Part shown: positions 35,915 to 47,516 of the stretch, in pieces
Position numbering within the stretch: the stretch's first letter is position 1
How the letters are laid out: each line of letters starts with the position of its first letter
From: Sorghum bicolor
Taxonomy: Eukaryota > Streptophyta > Magnoliopsida > Poales > Poaceae
Direction of reading: 5' to 3'
Length of the DNA: 64,000 bases
Assembly: GCF_000003195.3 (NCBI RefSeq)
Contig: NC_012870.2
Span: 23,490,501-23,554,500 of the forward strand
The notes under the pieces: generated by a model
The model's database searches: none
Seen by the model: only the letters and a program-made list of their open reading frames with translations
Told to the model about the DNA's origin: nothing
Program-made: the position numbers and the translations under genes

Positions 35915-36962
35915 TGTCAAGGGTATGAGTAAGGGGTACCCTAACTCATGCACATAACGAGATTATCCATGCACAGATCGAGGCCCCCAACTCGACGTCC
36001 TAATAAGCCATGTGGTCGTCGACGGCCGCAGCCTCGAAGACGGAAAAGACATCGAGCGAATCACTCAGGGGTCGAGCGCTAACCACCGTCGAATACGGAA
36101 ATAGGCTCGAGCGAATCGGAGGCGTCGAGCGCAAGGACACTGTCCGCCGCCTGACGCGCGCACGAGAACCAAGGCATTTAATGCGCCTGTCGCTTTCCCA
36201 CCTAACACGCTGGTCACGAGAAGCATGATAGGGAACAGGCACCCATCCTATCATCCTTTTTGCAACTTTCCCCACCAAACGACTCAGAGCGTACCAGGAC
36301 GCGGAGAGCAGGGATGGAGCGTCTAATCAGGACCCCCTCGAGATACCCAAGGTCAACGCTTTGGACAACAAGGCACCGCACGGCGTCCGACCCTCGACCA
36401 AACATGATTCCTTCCTGGGGAAGGGTAGGGCGTCGACTGACAACACCGCAACCACTCCGCCGGATCTGCCGCTATACCGTACAGGCGTGCGACCAATGAA
36501 CCAGCCCAAGACGGCGCGTAGAGGAGGATGCAGGGGCACGCGTAATCATCATCAAGCTACCAAGACGGGACGGCTCGAGACCACGCCGGTACGGAGGCCT
36601 CGAGTAGGTCAGCGCGCCATGCCTCTGTCGACCCCTACTCTGACACCTATACATGTACCCTAGGCCTCTCCTTGGAGCTATAAAAGGGGAGACCCGGGAA
36701 CAGACATAGACAACCACACAACACTACATCCATACGCAGTAGAACTCCCATACTCCACTTTACTTCATTCCACGCTTGTATTCACCCCTGTACAAGCACT
36801 TAGGTGCAAAATAATACAAACTCTCCCCCCGCTGGACGTAGGGCCTTCTCTTGCCCGAACCAGGATAAATCTTTGTGTGTCTTTTTGCATCACCATCTGG
36901 GAAAGGGAGCACGCATACAAATTTACTCGTCGGTGTGACCCCCTGTGGGGAAAACACCGACA
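35915..36962 (+). repeat. RE2 5' LTR
   Basis: 1,048 bp, starting TGTCAAGGGTATGAG and ending ACCGACA. It contains the TATA box and a CT-rich stretch before the primer site. Confidence 0.95.
36679..36686 (+). promoter_or_regulatory. TATA box of RE2 5' LTR
   Basis: GAGCTATAAAAGGGG in the 5' LTR, repeated in the 3' LTR at 45,242-45,249, and conserved in position with RE1. Confidence 0.7.
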
Positions 36963-36964
36963 GT

Positions 36965-36982
36965 TGGCGCGCCAGGTAGGGG
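36965..36982 (+). promoter_or_regulatory. RE2 primer binding site
   Basis: TGGCGCGCCAGGTAGGGG begins two bases after the LTR, identical to RE1. Confidence 0.85.
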
Positions 36983-37020
36983 TCCTGCGTGTTTTTTATC
37001 GATTTCCCACTCCTTTCCAG

Positions 37021-38127
37021 ATGGCCACTCTCGCCTCGCCGATTCCGCGCTCCACGGTGATTTGGTTTGGGAGCCTTGAGTTCATGTCGACTGGCTCCGG
37101 CTACGACATGATCTTGCTTTCGATCAAAGGACCGGGAGGAGCCCGCGTTACACCAGCGCGAACAAGGGCCCCGAGACGTCATCGACATCACGCCTCCCTG
37201 CCCAAGAAGAGGCGTGGGCAGCACCATCGTCACCCTTCTGCCTCGTTGCGACCGGCAATTCGTGCTAGGCAGGAGATGGCACAGGAGCCGATCGCGCCGC
37301 CTACCAGGACCGTAGGCATGCCGACCCAACATCATACGACGACAAGAGGCGACGTGCCCCGAGCGCTCTCCCCCACCGCTAGGTTGCTTCCACATGGGTT
37401 GTTCACCCCAAGAAGGGCATTGCCGTTCGGGTTGGACAACGCCGCGACGTCGCTCGCCAGGGCGATATGCCCAAACGCCCAAACATACGTGGAAAGACCA
37501 ATGGTCCTGCCACGTGACTCTGAAGCACGGCCGCTGACGTCCGTGCTGCCGGACCTCTCCCGGGTACGAGGCCTCCGCCGCCTAGGCCCTGGACGGTACA
37601 CGATTACCTCGCTCAGGCAGCGGCTGCTGGAGGAAGGACGTGGATGTTACTACGCCGCTGAGCCGGACTCCGACTCCGAGACCGATAGCTACGATCCTAC
37701 AAGGAAATGCTATCACGTCGACGGGGCGGTAGAAACCACCGACGAGACGCAGGATGCGGCTGCCGGCGGCCGAGCCCCTGCGGCAAGAGAGGATCCTAGG
37801 ACGCCCGGGAACGACGGACAGGTCGACCTGCTTCCACAGGAAGATAGGGCCGCGCAACTCGCGCAGTTACGAGAGCTCAAGACCAAGCTTGATGAGGATC
37901 GTGAGCGCCTCGTCCTGCTCGAGCAGATCCTCGAGCAAGACTTGCCCTACCCGCCTGGCGGAAGTGTCCGCAGACGCGCTCGAGAGGTACACCGACAGAT
38001 CATCGGAGATGCAGAGCCAGAGCAGCCTGTCAGCTGTTTCCCTCGAGCAGGCCAGAATGTAGTGGCGGCGACAATGCTGTTGCGCAACATGCCAGAGCCA
38101 TCGAACTCCCATGCTCGATGTATTTGA
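37021..38127 (+). pseudogene. gag: RE2 gag, N-terminal part
   Basis: Open from ATG 37,021 for 368 codons (MATLASPIPRST...). It aligns with RE1 gag and is sense where RE1 has TAG. It stops at a TGA (38,125-38,127) where RE1 reads CGA, about 80 bases before the internal deletion. The capsid-like and zinc-knuckle parts of RE1 gag are absent, removed by the deletion. A truncated gag-like protein could still be made but its packaging ability is doubtful. Confidence 0.85.
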
Positions 38128-38208
38128 GACGAGGTACAGACTCTGCTCCAGGTGGCGGCAGTTCAGCAAGCCGAAAGCTCAGCTTCTCGACGACGAGGAG
38201 CTGCCACT

Positions 38209-38701
38209 GAAATTCGGCAAGAAGTGGGTCGAGAAGCTTTCCTCGGTCTTATGGAGACTAAGGACGACGCCAAGCAGGGCCACAAAATACACCCCATTCT
38301 TCATGGTCTACGGCTCTGAGGCTGTCCTCCCCACAGACCTCGAGTATGGGTCCCCTCGACTTAAAGCGTACAACGAACAATCGAACAAAGAATCTCGAGA
38401 AAACGCGGTCGACCAACTCGAAGAAGCTCGAGACATGGCCCTCATCAACTCTGCTAGATACCAGCAGAAGCTTCGACGCTACCACGACAAGCACGTGCGC
38501 CGGAGGGACTTGAACGTGGGAGACCTCATTCTGCGACGGCGACAAAGCAACCAAGGACGTCACAAGCTGACCCCACCATGGGAGGGCCCATATGTGGTGG
38601 CCGAGGTCTTGAAGCCAGGGACATACAAGCTTGCGGACGAAAAGGGGGCGGACTTCACCAACGCATGGAACATCGAACAACTACGTCGATTCTACCCCTA
38701 G
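38209..38701 (+). pseudogene. RE2 integrase C-terminal remnant
   Basis: Resumes at KFGKKWVEKLSSVLW, matching RE1 minus strand from about 8,536, and runs open to the shared end RRFYP (stop 38,699-38,701). It holds the GPY-like segment TPPWEGPYVVAEVLKPGTY. It lacks the zinc finger and the DDE catalytic core. It is fused out of frame to gag. Confidence 0.88.
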
Positions 38702-39240
38702 AATTTCAAAGCTTTATGTTCCTACGCACGCTTTGTACCAAGGCCTTGTAAATGAATGTACGAATAAAGGAAGTCTTTCCCTCGAGCGATTTACTTTTCC
38801 ACAAGACTCAACGATAGAAGGGAGTATCGACTACGACCCATCATAGTCGACACTCCCTCGGGGGCTAGCAAGGGGGGCGACCCCCCAAGTGTCGAAAAAA
38901 TCTAGGGATCCTTTCATTCCTATCGGTGATCTCACACGGTTGAGTAGTAAAGGTACCTCGAGCCCCTTAAGGGCCGAGAAACGATGAGCCTGAGAACTCC
39001 TACGCCCCCGGGCTATGGAAACTCTACTCGCCCCCTCACCCTTGAGGCGATCGAGACCGCCTCGAACAAAAGACCAAGTGAGAAAAAACAAACATAGGCG
39101 CAAAAAGGAATAAAAAGAAGCCTCGAGAGAAAAGACAGACAAATATATAACAACCACTTAAAGATACTGTATCACTCGAAAATGAGATTAACAAAGTACT
39201 ACACAAGGGGCCCCAGGCACCCTGAGCAGGCTCGCAGGCC
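38702..39240. other. Spacer between integrase remnant and antisense gene 3' end
   Basis: Equivalent of RE1 7,491-8,050. No coding exon seen. Confidence 0.5.
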
Positions 39241-42200
39241 TTAGTCCGTAGCACGGTCCTCACCACCCTCGCCCGCGCCCGAGCTAGTTTCAAGGGGAAG
39301 CACCTCAGGCTCAAATAGCTTGGCCAGCCTCTCTCCAGGAACCTCCGCGTCGTCGATCAAGGCATGGAGCCTCTATTTGTTCTCCGCGTCGGTCTTGGAG
39401 ATATCAGTGACGAAGCCGTGGGACACCACCTCCATGTCGTAGGAGAAGCCTGAGCCGACAACCGCCATTGCCCGCTTCACCCCGATGTGGAGGGCATCCC
39501 GCACCCGATCTCTCAGCGTCGCGCCTAAGTAGCACGGCTGGTCGACCAGTGCGTCACCTCGAGCGTCCTCCTTCGACTCGTCCATGGGCTCGATCTCCCA
39601 AGAGGTCGAGAGATCGCTTATCGCCGTCCGCACTCGACGGTTCAAAGCAACCTCCGCCTCGAGCTGAGCTTTGGCATTGCGGGCCTCGACTTGGGCAGCC
39701 AAGAGTTCATCCTTAAGCCCTGTGAACGCCAATGCAAAAAACGTTAGAAAAAATCAAGCACACCTCGAAAAGGAAATCCGACAATTGAAACATACCACGG
39801 ATGCTTTCCTCTAGGGCTGTGTTCTCGCCAACCAATTTAGTGTTGGCCATCTCGATCTCTCTGTTGGAGTGTGCCAACTCAGTATTGGCGACTCGGAGAT
39901 CCTTGATCGCCTTGCCAGCCTGAGCAATGGCCCCACTCTTCTCCAGCAACTCCCCCTTCAGACGGTCGACGTCGTCAGAGAGGCTGCGGGATCGAGCCCG
40001 CTCCGCCTCGAGGTCTTCGAGGGCCTTCTTCTTCGCTTCCTCCATGGCCCCCCTAGCGACCTCGCTGTCCACATATGCCACCTTCATCCTTTGAAAGGAG
40101 TCTCGGAGGGAGTCCAGGTCGGCCTTGAGGACGCCCTTCTCCTTGTCCAAGCCAGCAATGACGTTCTTGTAGGACAGGGCCTCCTCCCGGGCTTTGGACG
40201 CGGCCTCCTCGACCGTCAGAGCCCGCTCCCGCAGCAGCGTCGTCTCCTCCACCGCCTTCCTTGAGGCCTCCTGAGCCTCGACCAAGGCAGCCTCCCTCGC
40301 CTTCTTCTCTTCCTCGAGCGCTATGAGGTCTTTATAAGCCTTAAGGAGTTGGTCCTTGAGGACGGGGAGCTGCTCCCAGCCGCCTCTTGTGGCATGAATG
40401 AAGCTCGACTTGATACGGGAGGTCTCATTCATATCCTACGAGCCGCTGGTCGAACGGTTGGAACACGAAATCAAAGGATCTATAAGAATCAAGGACCGAA
40501 AAATACTTACAAAGTAGGCCGGCCCGAGCCCATTGTTGATGACGTCCGACAGGAGCCCCACCACGTGCTTCATCCAAAGGCGGAGCTCCTCGACGTGTTC
40601 CCATTTCTCCGCCTCCTTCCTGTCGTCCAGAAAGATGTTGGGCTCGGACGGGTCAGTGGAAGCCCGGATGCGGATCCGATCGGGGCACCAGTTCTCCATC
40701 TCCCGGTCGGCCCGTGCCTTGACGCCACGAATAAGGTCCTCGACGGCCTCGAGGGATCCCCCATGACGCAAGAACAAGTCGACGAGGGAAGGGAACCGCC
40801 TGTCATCGTCCACCGTCTTCCAAGTACCGTCTTGGCTACCCGATGTCCCGGCCTCATCCTCTTCAGCAGGGATGTGGTCCTCCCACGCCTGACGCTCCCG
40901 GAGGAACCCTGGAGCGATCCCGTCCATACCGTAGATCGTCCTCCTGATCTCGGACTCGGGGTCGGCGGGGGAACGCATCATGTAGGCAAGCGCTACCACA
41001 CCGTCCGCTCACCCCTGCTCTGCCGGGATCGCGGCGGGCGCCCCAGGGCGGAGCCACGCCGGGGTCGGAGGACCAAAGACCGGCAAATCCTCCTCCTGGT
41101 CTCCGGGTTCTTGCGGCGCCGGTGGTACAGGTTGGGGCGGACTGTGAGGAGGGGGCTCGAGCAGTTGCTGTTGCTGTTGCTGCTGCGACTCCTGCTATTG
41201 CTGTTGCTGCTCCTCCTGCTGCTGCTGCTGCTGCTGCTGTTGCTCCTCAAGTTCCTGCGAATCTTGTCGGCAGCCCTGATCCTGCGGCTGCCGCCTTGCC
41301 TCGCGCTCCCGCTCCTCCTCCTCCTCCTCCTCCTTTTTCTTCTGCTCCTCGAGGGCGCGAAGACCAGCAGGCCAGGGAGTCCGTCCCGCGACGAGGGAGG
41401 TCGACGCCTCCTCCTCCATAGAGCAGGCATCCCTCGACGTCTCGTTGCCGTCGGACGTGTCACTGATGGTAATAGGATCCCCCTCGACCCCCGATCGGGG
41501 AGGCTCGGGGGCTCCCTCTTGCCCTTGGGTCTGGTGCACCTCGGCCCGCGTCGGCGGCGACGGGGCAGACTCGGGACGAGGCAGGGCACTCTCAGCGTCG
41601 GCCGGAGGTTGAGAGTCGGAGGAGCCTGTAAAACAAAGAATAAAGGCCAGTCACAATGATGACCAACGTAAGAACATCACAAATCCCGGAAGTAAGCTAC
41701 AAACCTGGCTCCTTGGAGGCCGCTCCCACCTTATGCTTCTTCGCCATCGAAGGCTGGGCCTGCTCGAGCGTCCGTTTCAACCTAAGGAAGGAAGAACGGG
41801 CGTAAAGGAGATTGCTACACGAGAAAACACAAAGAACCACGGGGAACAACAACGTCGAAGAGCTTACCCCACAGGGAGAACGGCTCGCCTGCCGGGACCC
41901 CGACCGGTGGGCCTCGAGCCACCCCGCGTCAAGGTCCTAGGCCCCTCGAGGACAGGCGCTGGCCTTGGCCCAGCGACTTCCGCTTGGCGGGCACCGGGAC
42001 TGGCGCTCCTGCGGCCAGTCTCTCCTTTCTCGGAGGCCGCGGCGCGACCACGGGTCAGCGGCCCCGTCGCCTAGGGCCTAGCATTGCTACCCACCTTGGG
42101 CGTAGGGGGAGGGCGCGGGGCAACCTGACCAGTCGCGGGCACAGGAGGGGTGTCGGCACGGGGGCGATGAGATCCGCCTGGCCCCTCCTTGGGTGTTTTC

Positions 42201-43543
42201 GTCCGTGGGACGTCGACGTCGCCTCGAGGCGGGCCCTCGAGGATCCGGTCGAGGCGAGACGCCATCCCCTCAGAGTCGTCACTGTCCTCATCTCCACCAT
42301 CATCGTCACTGGAGGATTCTTCCTCAGGCTCCCCCCTCTGCCTGGATTTAGCTCGACGCGCCTCTAATGCTTGGCGGTCGAGGTTCTTCTTTTTCTCCCC
42401 TTTCTTTGCAGAATCCTTGGCAGACTTCTGCTTCTCGGCGGACCGGCGCCGCGCGTCACGGTCAACCTCGTCCTCCTTTACTGGAGGCCTGGAGGACCGG
42501 ACATCAATCCGCCCCTGAACAAAGGAAGACTTAGAAAAGAGGTAGAAAGAAATCCAGAATCAAAGTTGTACACGAAAAGAGAACATACCAGATCAATCGA
42601 GCCCGCATCAGGCCTCATGGGGAAGCCGTTAACATGCTCCGGCTTAAAGTCACCAGCGATGGCGGCCCTAACCCGGGTCGCGACTTCGTCGTTCGCCGGA
42701 GCCTCACTTGACATCCGGCATGCCTCGAGGTCCCGAGATGAGGCGCCGGGGGCCATCTCATCCATCCTCAGCGGTCGAGACATCAGTGGGAGAACTCTCC
42801 GGTGATGGACGGCCGAGAGGACGAGAGCGGCGGTCAAGCCTTCGGAGCGCAGCTTCTTCATGACGTCGAGGAGGGGGTCGAGCCGAAATTGATGAGCGTG
42901 GACGACACCGTACGTCCAGTTCTCCGGACGCTCCGTGATCAGACGCCCGGTGTAGGCGGGCAGGAGGTCGTCGTCGTTTCTCAAGTAAAACCACTGGGAA
43001 TCCCAGCCGGCGTGGTTGGTCGACAGTCCTACCGGGATGTACTCGCGCGGCCTCTCCGTCTTCCCCGTCTTCAGCATGAGGTTGAGGCAACCCGCCCGAA
43101 CAGGCTTCCGCACGTCGGTGGTCCCAGTGGGGGCGTTGAAGAGCTCGCCCCTGTAAAGGTGGAGCCACAGCTCCCAGTGGGGCATCATTCCCAAATAACC
43201 CAGTGGGGCATCATCCCCAAATAACACAGCTCCCAGCGAAGACCGCCGCGACGGTGATGGCGTTTGGAGAGAAGTGCTGGAGCTCCACCCCGTAATGGTG
43301 GCAGAGCGCCCGCATGAAGCGGCTCGGGGGAGCGCCCAGGCCGTGGCGGTGGAACTTGGCGAACGAAACCACATAGCCCTTGGGCGGCCTGGGCTCTCTG
43401 TGGTCCGTCGGCGGCGCGATCCACTCCGGCGACGACAACGAGGTGCGGCGGCGCAGGAGTCCCTCCCTCTCAAGCTCTAGCAACCGGCGCTCCGTCATCG
43501 ACGATGGGCGCCAGTCGTCGGCGGCCACAAGTCTCACAGGCAT
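39241..43543 (-). pseudogene. RE2 antisense accessory gene
   Basis: Orthologous to the RE1 gene, with the same exon order. Start ATG at 43,543 (MPVRLVAADDW). Exon 1 ends 42,589; exon 2 begins 42,514; exon 4 ends 40,511 with an intact GTAAGT donor; the coiled-coil exon spans 40,435-39,796 and is fully open; the last exon begins 39,719 and in full-length form would stop at 39,241-39,243. Damage: a 26-bp out-of-frame tandem duplication in exon 1 (43,175-43,225), a TAG in the glutamine tract (about 41,194), a TGA near 41,012, and a TAG in the last exon (39,373-39,375). The protein is unknown biochemically; N-terminal gypsy-type transposon domain, C-terminal coiled coil. Confidence 0.75.
41164..41250 (-). 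repeat. CAG/CAA trinucleotide tract
   Basis: Polyglutamine-coding tract of the RE2 antisense gene, longer than in RE1. A CTC-rich tract at about 41,311-41,345 encodes a glutamate run next to it. Confidence 0.8.
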
Positions 43544-43684
43544 CCTAGTCGGAGGGATGGCAGGTTCACTACTGCTCGAGGGGGGCGCGGGCGCGTAAGA
43601 TGGCAGGAGAACTAAGGTGACGAGAGGGCTAAGGCGAGAATGAAGATGGAAGGCAGAAGGGAGAACGGTGGCGACGCCAGGGCA

Positions 43685-43692
43685 CATTTATA
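43685..43692 (-). promoter_or_regulatory. TATA box of RE2 antisense gene
   Basis: Minus-strand TATAAATG, about 142 bases upstream of the start codon, the same spacing as in RE1. Confidence 0.55.
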
Positions 43693-44461
43693 GGCGGTCG
43701 TCCACCAACGGGCAGATCCGATAAATGAGGTAACTCCCCCCATAAATGCGCCGTCTAACGGTCCTTTCCCTCGTCACAGGTGGGGCGCTCCGAATCCCAC
43801 GCCGACACAGTGTCGTAACGTCTCCCACCTAAAAAGGCGTGCCCAACGGGCAAGAAGGCGAACCGCCCACGGCCTCTTCCTTCCCTTGTAAGCCAAGGAG
43901 TGCACCCGTGAAAGCCTCGAGAGGTCGCAGGCTGACCCGTCGAAAGGGTTCGACAGCTGATCTCGAGCACCAGAGTCAGGGATCCCCAGCGAGTGGTCGA
44001 AGATCGAGGCCCGCCTCGAAGACTTGCTGGGGATGTCCAAGGTAGGGTCGAGACAGTCGAGAGGAATCCCCCCGACGGGAGGCACCGAGCCGCTGGACTC
44101 TATCGAATGAGACCAGTATCCCCGACCACGTCGACCCTGCTTTATGAGAACGCCTCCGGGCTACAGCTGACCCCCTCGAAAGGGGCACAGGTTCTCACTT
44201 GGACTACCTTCTAGGAACTCAATTTGGGGTGAAAGATGCTCGCTCTGTCGAGAGTACATCGAAACCCTCGCACAAAACAATCAAATCAGGACCTTCCACC
44301 ACCGGTGTCGATAGCGTTTCTGAGAATTAGGCAACATAACCCTCGAAGGAGTCAAACACTCCTCCAAGGGCTCGGGGGCTACCCCCGCGGGGTCGCTCGC
44401 GCGTCCCCACGGAAATTCGACCACAAAATAAAGCCTCCACTCGAGCGCCAGCGCTCGAATG

Positions 44462-44477
44462 AAGGCTCGGGGGCTAC
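44462..44477 (+). promoter_or_regulatory. RE2 polypurine-tract position
   Basis: AAGGCTCGGGGGCTAC directly abuts the 3' LTR; the G-rich core is conserved with RE1. Confidence 0.65.
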
Positions 44478-45526
44478 TGTCGAGGGTATGAGTAAGGGGT
44501 ACCCTAACTCATGCACATAACGAGATTATCCATGCACAGATCGCGGCCCCCAACTCGACGTCCTAATAAGCCATGTGGTCGTCGACGGCCGCAGCCTCGA
44601 AGACGGAAAAGACGTCGAGCGAATCACTCAGGGGTCGAGCGCTAACCACCGTCGAATACGGAAATAGGCTCGAGCTAATCGGAGGCGTCGAGCGCAAGGA
44701 CACTGTCTGCCGCCTGACGCGCGCACGAGAACCAAGGCATTTAATGCGCCTGTCGCTTTCCCACCTAACACGCTGGTCACGAGAAGCGTGATAGGGAACA
44801 GGCACCCATCCTATCATCCTTTTTGCAACTTTCCCCACCAAACGACTCAGAGCGTACCAGGACGCGGAGAGCAGGGATGGAGCGTCTAATCAGGACCCCC
44901 TCGAGATACCCAAGGTCAACGCTTTGGACAACAAGGCACCGCACGGCGTCCGACCCTCGACCAAACATGATTCCTTCCTGGGGAAGGGTAGGGCGTCGAC
45001 TGACAACACCGCAACCACTCCGCCGGATCTGCCGCTATACCGTACAGGCGTGCGACCGATGAACCAGCCCAAGACGGCGCGCAGAGCAGGATGCAGGGGC
45101 ACGCGTAATCATCATCAAGCTAACAAGACGGGACGGCTCGAGACCACGCCGGTACGGAGGCCTCGAGTAGGTCAGCGCGCCATGCCTCTGTCGACCCCTA
45201 CTCTGACACCTATACATGTACCCTAGGCCTCTCCTTGGAGCTATAAAAGGGGAGACCCGGGAACAGACATAGACAACCACACAACACTACATCCATACGC
45301 AGTAGAACTCCCATACTCCACTTCACTTCATTCCACGCTTGTATTCACCCCTGTACAAGCACTTAGGTGCAAAATAATACAAACTCTCCCCCCCTCGCTG
45401 GACGTAGGGCCTTCTCTTGCCCGAACCAGGATAAATCTTTGTGTGTCTTTTTGCATCACCATCTGGAAAAGAGAGCACGCATACAAATTTACTCGTCGGT
45501 GTGACCCTGTGGGGAAAACACCGACA
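44478..45526 (+). repeat. RE2 3' LTR
   Basis: 1,049 bp, nearly identical to the 5' LTR. The +3 and -2 base indels account for the one-base length difference. Confidence 0.95.
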
Positions 45527-45531
45527 GTACG

Positions 45532-46118
45532 TTACTGTGGGAATGAAGAAATTAAAAGAAGAAAAAGTGTGGCACTAGCTAAGCTAGCCGAAACGGGCAT
45601 TGCGGGGTGTGCCGCCGTGAACGAATGAAGCTTCGTCCCTGGTGGCCGGCTTTGCGTGTGCATCGATGCATCATCATCTCCGATCCGTCGGATCGATCTT
45701 TTAAAGTTGGGTGGTCAAAGCTGGCTCTCCATCAGTGAAACCTACAGTACTCAGTACGTCGAACATGATTACATGATCCTTCTTTCTGCTACTAGCTGCT
45801 TTGAGCGTTCATACGCGCGCGCGCCATGCAGAGAGGTGCCTGCAGATGTGTGCAGAGAGCTCTCTTTTGCCGTACAGTAGGCCCGTAGCTGCATGCAAGC
45901 AGACACTAGAGGTCATGCCATGCCATGCATGATGCATGTTCTGTGGGAGCAGGTCCAGCGGCAGCCAGCAGCCGCAGGTGATGAACGAAGAACGATGACG
46001 ATGACCAGGCTGGCACGTTACCCTCCGGCGAAGAAGGGCATGCTGACGGCTTCCTTTTTTCGACAACAAGTACGAGCACTAGAGGATGCATGGTCGAGCC
46101 AGCAACGCGCCAAATTAA
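45532..46118. other. Intergenic DNA right of RE2
   Basis: No gene, RNA or transposon end recognised. Short frames on both strands lack family resemblance. Confidence 0.4.
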
Positions 46119-46341
46119 GGCCTTGCGCAAAATTTTTTGTTTTTGGTACTGTAGCATTTCGTTTTTATTTGACAAATATTGTCCAATCACGGAGTAACTA
46201 GGCTCAAAAGATTCATCTCACAAATTACAGATAAACTGTGTATTTAGTTTTTATTTTTATCTATATTTAATGCTTCATGCATGTGATCAAAGATTCGATG
46301 TGACGGAGAATCTTGAAAACTTTTGCGAACTAAACAAGGTG
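46119..46341. mobile_element. Family M MITE
   Basis: Starts GGCCTTGCGCAAAATT and ends GCGAACTAAACAAGGTG. TAA is on both sides (46,116-46,118 and 46,342-46,344). Confidence 0.75.
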
Positions 46342-46458
46342 TAAATAAATAACCACACGCATGCACAGTGAGTACGTAATACACGTTAATAATCGCTTGC
46401 ACTCCTGTACAAACAAGGGCTCCCTGCTGCAGTGCTCGATCCGCTCCATACAGGAGTA

Positions 46459-46930
46459 GGCCTCGTTAAACTCCGAAAAGATTTCGGATTTTGGAACTGT
46501 AGCATTTTTGTTTTTATTTGATAAATATTATCTAAGCATGTACTAACTAGGTTCAAAAAATTCATTTTATGATTTACAAGCAAAATTGTGTAATTAATGT
46601 TTATTTTCGTATATATCTAATACTTCATATATGGATTCGATGTGACGGAAAATCTTGAAAAAAGTTTCTCAATTTTGGAGTGAACTAAGGCCTTGTTTAG
46701 TTTGCAAAATTTTTTGTTTTTTGGGTACCGTAGCATTTCGTTTTTATTTAACAAATATTGTCCAATCACGGAGTAACTAGGCTCAAAAGATATATCTCAC
46801 AAATTACAGATAAACTGTGCAATTAGTTTTTATTTTCGTCTATATTTAATGTTCCATGCATGCGACCAAAGATTCGATGTGACGGGGAATCTTGAAAATT
46901 TTTGCGAACTAAACAAGGCCTAAGCAAGGC
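46459..46930. mobile_element. Family M MITE interrupted by another family M MITE
   Basis: The outer copy starts GGCCTCGTTAAACTCC. Its right terminal repeat GAACTAAGCAAGGC is split at its TAA by the copy at 46,689-46,920. Confidence 0.75.
46689..46920. mobile_element. Family M MITE nested in a family member
   Basis: 232 bp with ends GGCCTTGTTTAGTTTGC and GCGAACTAAACAAGGCC, and TAA duplications at 46,686-46,688 and 46,921-46,923. Confidence 0.85.
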
Positions 46931-47513
46931 GGTACTATACATGTTGGAATTTGGAGCTTGGTGGACGCTCACGGGGCGCTTTCCCAAACTGGGCAAGATG
47001 CCCTTTCAGCCCGCCTCGAATTGCAACCTCGACTCGCGAGCGCGAGCATCATCGCGCTGCATGCGCGCCCCCCATCCATCGCCCTCCTGCGGTCCTGCTG
47101 CCCTCCATCGCCCAACGCCGCAAACGAATCAACTGCTTGCCTTCCAGCTGCAGCAGCCTCCGCTCATCACTCATCACAGCCCGCATCGGATTCACTCCCT
47201 ACTACACCCTCCTGCTGCGGCCGGCTTCTATCATATCTAATCCGATACTCGGAGTTGGACGCTGAACCGTCGTGTCCGCGCGTAGCTACTACTGTGTGTT
47301 GCCCACGACCACCAGTGACCCCCAGCAGCAGCTACAGGACGGGAATCCCTAGCAGCCAGATCGAGTACAGATCTCCCCTCCAACCTCCTCTCCTGCCAAC
47401 GGGCAACGGCAGGCCTGTGGATTGGATAAATTAAACAAGGGATTGCACATGGAATAGCGCGTAGCTTGCTACTGTACATAGTACTGGTGGCTGTCTTATT
47501 CTAGTATATATTT
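46931..47513. other. GC/C-rich intergenic segment
   Basis: Several overlapping frames at about 46,950-47,430 in a C-rich stretch. None resembles a known protein and none has splice support. It could be a gene leader or fragment; no call is made. Confidence 0.35.
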
Positions 47514-47516
47514 TTA

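Larger units (their letters stand above)
35915..45526 (+). mobile_element. RE2: non-autonomous gypsy element with antisense gene
   Basis: A 9,612-bp element on the plus strand. LTRs are 35,915-36,962 and 44,478-45,526, flanked by the perfect 5-bp duplication GTACG (35,910-35,914 and 45,527-45,531). Order: LTR, primer site, gag, integrase C-terminus, spacer, antisense gene, LTR. It matches RE1 throughout except for one missing block from late gag to integrase; 14,298 minus 9,612 is 4,686, close to the 4.67 kb that block occupies in RE1. The LTRs differ by about 13 substitutions and two indels (about 1.2%), so it is younger than RE1. Mobilisation would need pol from a relative. Confidence 0.95.

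Noticed and set aside
40349..41659. 436-codon plus-strand frame with long leucine runs
   Set aside because: Same shadow effect in RE2; it has no family resemblance, and the opposite strand carries conserved exons.
46902..47434. A gene at the C-rich stretch
   Set aside because: Three frames are open over the same bases, with no conserved motif, start context or splice partner.
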